The translations under genes were made by a program, and so were the position numbers. 36,760 nucleotides of DNA, taken from contig CM060731.1 in the NCBI GenBank assembly GCA_030704615.1, positions 52,663,241 to 52,700,000 of the forward strand, read 5' to 3'. Below, in pieces: positions 29,856-36,760 of the stretch. Below the pieces are notes generated by a model. That model had not been told where the DNA came from, made no database searches, and saw only the letters and a list, made by a program, of their open reading frames with translations. Source of the stretch: Takakia lepidozioides (Eukaryota > Streptophyta > Takakiopsida > Takakiales > Takakiaceae). How positions within the stretch are numbered: position 1 is the first letter of the stretch; each line of letters opens with the position of its first letter.

Positions 29856-32800
29856 GTGACAAGTGGACACATAAAAACTTCAGTAAAATGGCTGAAGGAA
29901 GAAGAAACGGAAATTAATTTAAAAATAGACACGTGGAGGTCAGGGTGCGACACACAGCAGAGAATGAAGTGCAAGGACAGGTGTCAAAAAGAAAGAGGAC
30001 AAGAACGGCCGTCAAAAGGGATGAAAGACGGACCCATTAATGATTACGGAAAAAGGGAAACAGAACGAACGGCAAGTACAGAAAAGCCGAATTCATGTCG
30101 CATGTGTGATCCTAGTGGACTATCCAACAGGGAAAGTCCACTAAAGAAGATAAAAGTTAAAATCCAGTCACAGCGGCCACAGCCAATAGAAAACCAGAAA
30201 AATGATCAAGAAAATGGAGGGAAATTGAGCGCAAGAGGCGGCGTCGTTCAGAGTAACGGGCGTCTCGACAGGACAGGCCATAAATGCTATAACTTGGAAA
30301 CTATGGAGGAACTAACAGACATTACGCTCGCAATATTACTTACGCAGTGGCAGAGACACGAAACGAAAGAGCAGAGCTTTTCTCTTGAACAATGCTTGCA
30401 AGCCCCGCAGGCTTACAAGAGGTTACCCATAGCTTTCTGCGGCAACCATACGTTTCTGCTTTGTGCACTACAGGCACTCCTGCAGTTGTTACAGCCAAAG
30501 CAGTTCGGTGAGTCTAAGATGAAGAGAGTGAGAGGAATGGAGGAAATCAGGGTGAAGAGCACCACCATTCTGCAGAAACAAACGATGGCTACCCCACAGG
30601 CGACAAAGATACTGAAGGAGCTGAGATTGGAAGGATTGCAAAGCAAGGATTGGACACTACACCATAGACAGTACATGTTACAATTTTTGCAGAACTTTGA
30701 GCCAAAGACAGGAACAACAACGGTGAAGGGAGTTGAATTAATGATTACTCCCCTATACCTCCAGCAATTGTTTCAATTGCCAGCAGGTCATGTGTATGTG
30801 GAAGAACACAGGGAAAGACTGCAAATAGGGGATTTATTCCAAGAAGGGAGTTTCTTTAAAACTCAGGGTTATGCTTGTACCAAAGCTGTGTACCCAGGGT
30901 TAAAAGACATAAGCCAAGTATTGAACGTTCTGATTGCCCTGAAACAGAACCAACAATATTTGAGCAAATCCTTCACAGAGGAAATCCTCAAAGGCTTGAA
31001 GGGACAAGAGGTACTATGGGCGGACATAATGTACAACGCACTGGTAGAGGAGATGAAAAGATTACAAAGTACTACCGCAAAATCTCCTATCATAGTGTCT
31101 GGCCCAATCATTGCTCAAATAATCCTTAGTTCGGGCATACTTAATGCACAAGAAAGGAAGGAAATGGGAGTGTTTGAGCCAGAAACAACTGCAATGGAAG
31201 AGCAAGGCTCTTCACACAGTGAGGGTGGACTAGCAGCACAACCAGAGACTAAGAGGCAGAGAAGGGGAAAGACTGTAGTGGCGGATCCATTGGCTTCACG
31301 GATTCCGCATGATAATGTTTCCCAAGCTCATAACCAGGAAGGGGCACAGCAGCACAAAAGAATGTTATTACTGGAAGCAGGACCTTCAGAGAGGGAGGAA
31401 GAAGTTACTTCTGCATCACAACCAACACAGCCACTTGAACGACTTGTCACAAGGTCACAAGTTATCCATGCAGCTCAAACCGAAATAATTGATTTGGAAA
31501 GTGAAGGGATAGAGATTCCAACTACAGAGCAGATAGTGGCAGAAATAGAGAAAGGGGACCTTCTCTATGAATATTCTGGTCTGGTAAAGGAGACAGAAAT
31601 CCCAGAGGTGCAACAGTTGCCCAAAGGAAATCCTGAGGTGCATATAATGCACACACCTGTGTTGGAGGTACCACAGGCAGAAGGCCATGACACTGTAGCA
31701 CCGGTCATGAATGAAGTAGTTCAGGAAGAAAATCCGGTGGGACAATGGTCTGAATGGTTAGTGAGACATCATACTGTTGAAGATCGGGAGGAACAGCAGC
31801 AACCTCACCATGATGACCCTCAACAGGAAATGCTGATGAGTTCCATAGGCAGGACACTTAATTTGTTGGGGACTTATGTCAAAACCCATGTTCCAATTAC
31901 CCAATTGACAGCCTTGAAAGAAGAACTCAGGAAGGAGTTTGAGGCTCGACTTGCCACTGAGTGTGCAAACAAGGTCGATGAAGAGGTCACTCTCAAGATG
32001 AAGCAGGACTTGGCCAATACAGAAATGGCTTTGCAATTAGCCAAGCAACAATTGATTGAGGCAGGCCTCGCGCAAGACCAGTTGCACGAAGCACATAAGC
32101 AACAGCTATACCAAATGCAGGTGCAGCATGAAAGCAAGTTGCAAGAACTGAATGCACTACATACGGAGTTGCAAAGAGTGCATAACAGGATGGCAATACA
32201 ATGCGCTACAATTACAACTATGCTTGACCAATCAACAAAAGAAATAAACAGTCAAGCGGAAAAATGTACGAAGGCAGAAGAAGAGAATGCGGAGCACATG
32301 AAGCTCATTGTCGATATGAAGAATACAATCTGTCGCAATGAAGATACTCTCAAGCAATACAGGCAGATGGAAGCTGAGAATGAGAAATACATCGTGGAGT
32401 TGCAACAAAACATCGTGGCCAATAGAAATGAAATCTCAATCAGTAACAAGGCTTCGAAAGAAGCCAATAATCTACTTGTTGCCTATGCGCAATTGGTTGA
32501 GCCACAGGCGAAGCGCATGAAGGATTTACAACAGCAGTTGGAATTGTATAAGCTAAGAGAGGAGCAAACTCTCAGGGGAACCACAAGCAGCTTGGTGGAT
32601 AACAGCCTTATGCAGGTCTGGCTAGCACAAGGGCCAGTAGAAGGCAAAGCCCCACGGAAGCTCACCCAAAGCGAGATGAATGAGCTTAGACTGCAGGTGC
32701 AGAACATTGCCACAACTACTATAGACAATGTCTATAGTAGGATAGCAGAGTTACAAGAGGATGTAGACGGACTCCAGACTCAAGTGGAAGACCTCAGTTC

Positions 32801-34070
32801 AAACATCGACCAAAGAGTCTATATCCCTCGGGAACAGCTAATGGCTTCTTATTTGAAAGCCAGAACTCTGGCTTTTCAGTCTTCACAGGAGGTGCAAGAG
32901 ATGCCAATGGTACAGGAACCACTACCACCACCACCACAACAGGTCAGTGTACCAGTAACTGAACCTGTGGTTACTACAACCACACCACAGCCACCACAGC
33001 CGGAGGTATGGGGCAATGCAGCTTTTAACCCACCTAAAACTCCAGCTGCCAGGGAGTACAGTAGGGCTATGATTATGCCCTTCAACCAAATTCCATTCAT
33101 GTTGGATTTGGCTTGGAAAGAATTTAGTCCTCCGCAGTCATTCGCACATTACTACCAAATCATGCGTATTTGGCTGCCAGTGGCAACCAGGACTAAAGTT
33201 CTTCCAAACAATCGACATATTGAAGATCATCACTTTGCACAATACTGGCACGAGGCAGGTACAATGTTGAGGGAATTGGTTGCTTTCCAGGTTGTACATG
33301 GACTCATTTATACCAAGACCAAGGAGATAGCAAGTATTGTCATGGGGTGCGGGCTATACTACGCTGCTTGTTTTCTGATACGTTACCACATTGAGCAACA
33401 AAAGATGCAAGCACGCTTTCAAAGTTACTCCAGTGGAGATCATTGGGTATTACCTTCGGTGCCACCTCATATGTACCTATATGACCCAAAAGTTATGATA
33501 CAGAAGGATTCTCAAATTCGTTCATGGTTTCAAGCAGCCTGCAACAATTTGTCAACACAGAAATTCGGACTTGATGACATTTTCTATAAGGGACATATCG
33601 CATGGAAATACTTGCACGCGGCACCAGTAATTGGTACCCCACTCATTTGGACAGACAAGGAGCTCAGTGTCTACACCAATTTTGCTGTTCAACGGTTGCA
33701 CCAGGTTGTAAAATGCAAACTTCCAGACATGGTAGGACAGCATTGTATGCCCCAGATGATTCCACAAAAAGTTCGAAAATTAAAACACCTAAGAGGCGAT
33801 GACGATTCTGATACAACTGGTTCTTCACAAAATTCTTTTGACATGGGAGAAGACTATACAATTCAGATGGAAGCGAAGAAACAAAGGGGATCTCCTCTGC
33901 CGGAAAGATTACCTCGATATCAGCCTCCAGAAGGCCTCACTTATCCAGGTAGTAATCAACCATCTCCATCAACCAGAGACAGACCTCGGGCTCGTACACA
34001 CAGCCCACCACGAAACTCTCAACGTCAACAAAGTGATCACTCACAAAGGTTTGCTACTCGAAAACAGTAA
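29856..34070 (+). CDS. ORF3: giant coiled-coil protein of unknown function carried 3' of pol
   Basis: The frame gives 1,404 residues from a GTG at 29856, but is open from 29448 (after TGA 29445-29447) with no ATG before 29964, so the true start is unsettled. Regions: basic N-terminus (1-140); helical domain (about 150-410) with FCGNHTFLLCALQALLQLLQ; basic patch TKRQRRGKTVV near 465, a possible nuclear signal; acidic linker; a long coiled coil (about 660-990) rich in Gln, Glu and Leu; Pro/Thr hinge; C-terminal domain (about 1050-1310) with LPVATRTKVLPNNRHIEDHH and MGCGLYYAACFLIRYHI; Ser/Pro/Arg tail. No signal peptide, clear membrane anchor or enzyme motif is visible. Collinear with broken ORF3 in copy A. 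Position resembles the env-like ORF of Athila elements; content does not. Confidence 0.85.
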   Translation: MTSGHIKTSVKWLKEEETEINLKIDTWRSGCDTQQRMKCKDRCQKERGQERPSKGMKDGPINDYGKRETERTASTEKPNSCRMCDPSGLSNRESPLKKIKVKIQSQRPQPIENQKNDQENGGKLSARGGVVQSNGRLDRTGHKCYNLETMEELTDITLAILLTQWQRHETKEQSFSLEQCLQAPQAYKRLPIAFCGNHTFLLCALQALLQLLQPKQFGESKMKRVRGMEEIRVKSTTILQKQTMATPQATKILKELRLEGLQSKDWTLHHRQYMLQFLQNFEPKTGTTTVKGVELMITPLYLQQLFQLPAGHVYVEEHRERLQIGDLFQEGSFFKTQGYACTKAVYPGLKDISQVLNVLIALKQNQQYLSKSFTEEILKGLKGQEVLWADIMYNALVEEMKRLQSTTAKSPIIVSGPIIAQIILSSGILNAQERKEMGVFEPETTAMEEQGSSHSEGGLAAQPETKRQRRGKTVVADPLASRIPHDNVSQAHNQEGAQQHKRMLLLEAGPSEREEEVTSASQPTQPLERLVTRSQVIHAAQTEIIDLESEGIEIPTTEQIVAEIEKGDLLYEYSGLVKETEIPEVQQLPKGNPEVHIMHTPVLEVPQAEGHDTVAPVMNEVVQEENPVGQWSEWLVRHHTVEDREEQQQPHHDDPQQEMLMSSIGRTLNLLGTYVKTHVPITQLTALKEELRKEFEARLATECANKVDEEVTLKMKQDLANTEMALQLAKQQLIEAGLAQDQLHEAHKQQLYQMQVQHESKLQELNALHTELQRVHNRMAIQCATITTMLDQSTKEINSQAEKCTKAEEENAEHMKLIVDMKNTICRNEDTLKQYRQMEAENEKYIVELQQNIVANRNEISISNKASKEANNLLVAYAQLVEPQAKRMKDLQQQLELYKLREEQTLRGTTSSLVDNSLMQVWLAQGPVEGKAPRKLTQSEMNELRLQVQNIATTTIDNVYSRIAELQEDVDGLQTQVEDLSSNIDQRVYIPREQLMASYLKARTLAFQSSQEVQEMPMVQEPLPPPPQQVSVPVTEPVVTTTTPQPPQPEVWGNAAFNPPKTPAAREYSRAMIMPFNQIPFMLDLAWKEFSPPQSFAHYYQIMRIWLPVATRTKVLPNNRHIEDHHFAQYWHEAGTMLRELVAFQVVHGLIYTKTKEIASIVMGCGLYYAACFLIRYHIEQQKMQARFQSYSSGDHWVLPSVPPHMYLYDPKVMIQKDSQIRSWFQAACNNLSTQKFGLDDIFYKGHIAWKYLHAAPVIGTPLIWTDKELSVYTNFAVQRLHQVVKCKLPDMVGQHCMPQMIPQKVRKLKHLRGDDDSDTTGSSQNSFDMGEDYTIQMEAKKQRGSPLPERLPRYQPPEGLTYPGSNQPSPSTRDRPRARTHSPPRNSQRQQSDHSQRFATRKQ

Positions 34071-34091
34071 ACCGTGAGGACACGGCTTTTT

Positions 34092-34106
34092 GAGGGGGGA
34101 AGGGGT
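34092..34106 (+). promoter_or_regulatory. Polypurine tract (copy B)
   Basis: GAGGGGGGAAGGGGT followed by AAAA and the LTR start TGTTAGAGG. It is conserved in copy A and fits the plus-strand primer site of LTR retrotransposons. Confidence 0.75.
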
Positions 34107-34110
34107 AAAA

Positions 34111-35193
34111 TGTTAGAGGACTGTAGGGGACTTAGACACTTATACGGGATCTGTAGGGTACCCTTAATTTTTGCACAGACTGAGACAAACAGGAACCTTA
34201 GGGGTGACAGCAGAGCACTGTAGAAGGGGGTTACACAACCCACACAGCCCACACAGCCGTCATAGCCGTCACAGCCCACACAGCCGACACAGCCGACACA
34301 GCCCACACAGCCCGACACAGCCGTCACAGCCCACACAGCCCACACAGCCGTCACAGCCAACACAGCCCGACACAGCCGTCACAGCCCACACAGCCCACAC
34401 AGCCGTCACAGCCAACACAGCCCGTCACAGCCGTCACAGCCCACACAGCCCGTCATAGTCGTCACAGCCCACACAGCCCACACAGCCCGTCACAGTCGTC
34501 ACAGCAGACACAGCCACACAGCCAGTCACAGCCCGGCATAGCCACACAGCCAGTCACAGCCCGACACAGCCAAACACAGCCAGTCACCGCTTGACACAGC
34601 TGTCACGATAATAGGGAACGAAGAGTAGGACAGGGAACGACTGTGGGGAACAACACCAGAGAAGGGAACATGTTAGTTCACATACGACGGTTAGAGAGGG
34701 AAACGGTTAGAACCGCGGATAGGAGGATAAAGGGAAGAACGGGGATTATGATGAGAGGATTATTCGGGGAGGACTTGGGAGTCAGGCGGAAGCGGAGATC
34801 GGAGAGCACGATGAAGGAGGATTAGTAGATGCTTGTTAGATGCAAAGCCGTAGGGATATTGTAGAGGGGAATAGAGATACAATGGCTTCGGCCTGATACC
34901 TGATAAATCATAATCTGATATTTATACGATACAATCACACTGTGTAGAGAGATCTGAGTGAAGCTGTGGATTGAATGGAGGAGTGAAGGAAACTAATACG
35001 TAATTATCAATGGTAAGGTAGCCAAAGATGAATGCGAAAAGGGAAACAAATAGGAAACACCCCCATGATACACTAGCTGTAGGTCATGACTGATTGTTCT
35101 GCGCGGGCTGAGTACTTAGAGATTTCCAACTCTTCTATCTTGGAGTTTCCGCCTCGGATAGCGAAGGGATGGGTGAGTAAAAGCCGCGCGACA
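34111..35193 (+). repeat. 3' LTR of copy B, 1,083 bp
   Basis: Starts TGTTAGAGGACTGTAGGGG and ends AAAGCCGCGCGACA, after which the sequence GCAAGTGATGCTTGCTTGCT belongs to the interrupted integrase of another element. The end is fixed by two facts: copy A matches up to the same CA, and the other element's coding sense (minus strand, ..RFSKQASLA) resumes there. It contains a CACAGCC array (34231-34605). No promoter element can be named with confidence. Confidence 0.9.
34231..34605 (+). repeat. CACAGCC minisatellite inside the LTR (copy B)
   Basis: Dense array of CACACAGCC and GTCACAGCC words (for example CACAGCCGTCACAGCC), about 375 bp, becoming CACAGCCAGTCACAGCCCG near the right end and closing with TTGACACAGCTGTCACGA as in copy A. 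It is more than twice as long as the array in copy A and explains most of the LTR length difference. Confidence 0.92.
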
Positions 35194-36758
35194 GCAAGTG
35201 ATGCTTGCTTGCTGAACCTGTAGCCCATGGCTAACCAGGGTAACTGAAGGTCCCAATCTCCTAGGTGTCCCTTCTGCAAGCCATACTTGCGCAAACCCCT
35301 CTTTACTGTCTGAACAACTCTCTCTGCCAAGCCATCGGCTTCAGGATGATCCCGAGAAGTGGTGCGGTGGTCTATCAAGGCCTTGTCACACAACGCCTGA
35401 AACTCCCCCAAGAACTCTCTCCCTTGGTCCGTGAGTACCTCAGCTGGAGCACCGAATCGGCTAAGCACACAATCCAGGAATGCATACGCAGCTCCCTCAC
35501 TAGCCTTATCAGGCAATGGAACCAATTCAATCCACTTGGAGAAGTGCTCCACCATCACCAACACGTACTTGTTGTGGCGCATGGTCAGTGGCAACGGCCC
35601 TGCGAAGTCAAGACTCCACCTGTAGCCCAATCCCATGATCGGAAGAGGGTGCAATTGTGGAGTAGGGGCGTTGAATGAAGCACGCACCCTGTCACACACC
35701 ATGCACCTAGCCACAAAGTGTTGTACCTCTGTGTGCATACCACGCCACCAATACTGCCCCTGCAGTAGACTATGAGTGCGTCGCACCCCAAAATGCCCCA
35801 ACTCCTCATGCGCATGCCGCACTAACCGTGCCCGCTGTGTTGGGTGAGGCACAATCCTCACTCGACCATCCTCCCACACTCGGAGCAGGTGTGTCCCCTC
35901 CCACCTGAACCTCTTGGCTCGTTGTAGGATCCGATCCCTCTCCTTGGCAGTCATAGTGGCTGCCGTGTCTCCACTGCGGAGGTAGTCCAACACAACTGAA
36001 TCCTCATGTATATCTTTGGCGCCACCCTGCTCATTGCTGGCCTCAGGGTCCTCAGACACTTGATCTACAGTCATCCCTATTGTAGGTCCAACCTGGCCTT
36101 CCGCTGCCAAGATACACAGAAATGCAGATGCATGCCATCCGGGCACCATCTCCTCGTCCGTCTCACCATGCCACCGAGCTCCAGTGTCATCCTGTTGGCT
36201 CGTGCATGGATTGCGACTCAACCCATCTGCATTTCGATTGACCAAACCCGGTCGATGCACCACCTGAAAGTCATACTCTTGAAGGATGAGTGCCCACCGT
36301 GCAAGCTTCCCCGTAAGCTTGTCTGACTCCATCAACCACTTGAGTGGTTGGTGATCCGTGACAAGGGTGAAGAGATTGCCGTATAAATAGCACCTGAAGT
36401 GTGCCACGGCCCACACTGCAGCTAAGCATTCTCCCTCATATGAGCTATACTTAGACTCTGCAGCATTGTTCGAGCGGCTAGCATAAGCCACTACGAACTC
36501 TCTTCCCTCATCATCCACCTGTGTGAGCACCGCTCCAAGCCCCAGCATGCTCCAATCTGTATGCAGCTGAAAAGGACGCCCCCTGATAGGTCGTCTCAAA
36601 ATGGGCGCCGAGGTCAACCTCGCCTTGAGCTCTTGAAAAGCTTGTTCTTGCTCATCTTCCCAGTGCCACTCCTGGTCCACCTTGGTCAGCTTGGTTAGAG
36701 CCTTTGCAATGGCACTAAATCCCTTAACAAACCGTCTGTAATAGTTTGCTAACCCCAT
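35194..36758 (-). pseudogene. Pol: RT thumb, RNase H and integrase, truncated by LTR insertion
   Basis: The frame is open to the right edge, so the Met at 36758 is internal. Domains in order: RT end (MGLANYYRRFVKGFSAIAKA); RNase H with the acidic residues in LHTDWSMLGLGAVLTQ (Asp about 68), SSYEGECLAAVWAV and VTDHQPLKWL; H2C2 integrase zinc domain (HAHEELGH ... CMVCDRVR, about 315-357); catalytic core with Asp about 384 (SLDFAGPLP), Asp about 444 (LTDQGREF) and Glu about 479 (DGLAERVVQ). After WLAMGYRFSKQASLA the frame crosses into the antisense LTR of copy B and stops at 35073; those last 40 codons are foreign. The integrase C-terminal part is missing, so the gene is inactive. Confidence 0.9.
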
Positions 36759-36760
36759 GA
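35194..36760 (-). mobile_element. Second Ty3/gypsy element (pol), interrupted by copy B and cut by right edge
   Basis: Minus-strand pol frame entering from the right edge and ending at the LTR boundary of copy B. It is a different lineage from A/B, with different RNase H, integrase and linker sequences. Its remaining integrase end, 3' region and LTR should lie on the far side of copy B's missing 5' LTR and are not seen in this window. Confidence 0.9.

Larger units (their letters stand above)
24834..35193 (+). mobile_element. LTR retrotransposon copy B (Ty3/gypsy pol plus giant ORF3)
   Basis: Order on the plus strand: gag zinc knuckles, protease, RT, RNase H, integrase, minisatellite, ORF3, polypurine tract, 3' LTR. 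PR-RT-RH-IN order defines Ty3/gypsy. The RT block QVFLDDFSVYS and the DG-type protease site resemble the non-chromodomain plant group that includes Athila and Tat/Ogre elements, but the extra downstream ORF is unlike anything I can name. The 3' LTR ends inside the integrase gene of another element, so B is nested. The 5' end is lost in the gap. Confidence 0.9.

Noticed and set aside
29856-34070. ORF3 as a retroviral-type envelope protein
   Set aside because: There is no signal peptide, no furin-type site, no fusion peptide and no C-terminal membrane anchor. The dominant feature is a cytoplasmic-type coiled coil with a basic patch. Only its position resembles env-like ORFs.
35073-35193. The last 40 codons of the minus-strand pol frame as a natural integrase C-terminus
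   Set aside because: These bases are the antisense of copy B's LTR and match 14026-14146, so the tail is foreign sequence read through.
1-36760. A single minus-strand gypsy element split between the left (1-2829) and right (35194-36760) ends
   Set aside because: Along the minus strand the right piece (RT to integrase) comes before the left piece (gag to protease), which is the wrong order for one element.

Overview
This window looks like nuclear DNA of a green-lineage (streptophyte-type) eukaryote. It has GT-AG and GC-AG introns, two Ty3/gypsy LTR-retrotransposon lineages, an En/Spm (CACTA) TNP2-type transposase with introns, a MULE-like transposase relic, and fragments of plant-type genes: a SURNod19-domain protein, a BSD2-like DnaJ zinc finger exon, and a plastid transit peptide. 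No bacterial operon structure is present. A charophyte or other early-diverging plant is a guess from this mixture; the sequence does not prove it. A run of exactly 500 N (24334-24833) marks a scaffold gap, so the two sides need not be truly adjacent.

Layout, left to right. (i) 1-2829, minus strand: gag and protease start of a Ty3/gypsy element, frameshifted, running off the left edge. (ii) 3472-4096, minus: an unrecognised broken ORF. (iii) 4238-7948: a mosaic of host-gene-like pieces, comprising a decayed SURNod19 gene (minus), two copies of an intron-like repeat, two perfect stem-loops, a possible methyltransferase exon (plus), a BSD2-like exon (minus), and a transit-peptide start (plus) cut at 7948. 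(iv) 7949-14146, plus: 5'-truncated retrotransposon copy A, with integrase end, CACAGCC minisatellite, broken ORF3 and 3' LTR. (v) 15344-18600, minus: CACTA TNP2 transposase pseudogene; just upstream on the same strand is a two-exon gene (18712-20645) that may be its companion. (vi) 20853-22000: an array of about 15 GC-centred palindromes. (vii) 22145-24240, plus: decayed MULE-like transposase. (viii) gap. (ix) 24834-35193, plus: retrotransposon copy B, with decayed gag, protease and RT, an intact RNase H end plus integrase, minisatellite, an intact ORF3 of about 1,400 codons, and 3' LTR. (x) 35194-36760, minus: pol of a different Ty3/gypsy element whose integrase is interrupted by the end of copy B's 3' LTR.

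The most unusual system is the A/B retrotransposon family. It carries a very large extra ORF downstream of integrase with a long central coiled coil and no recognisable enzymatic or envelope features. Between pol and ORF3 lies a minisatellite that is open in two reading frames. In copy A pol and ORF3 share one frame; in copy B ORF3 is in the -1 frame and overlaps pol by about 400 nt. The same CACAGCC motif forms a second array inside the LTR. The second unusual structure is the palindrome array beside the CACTA gene pair.
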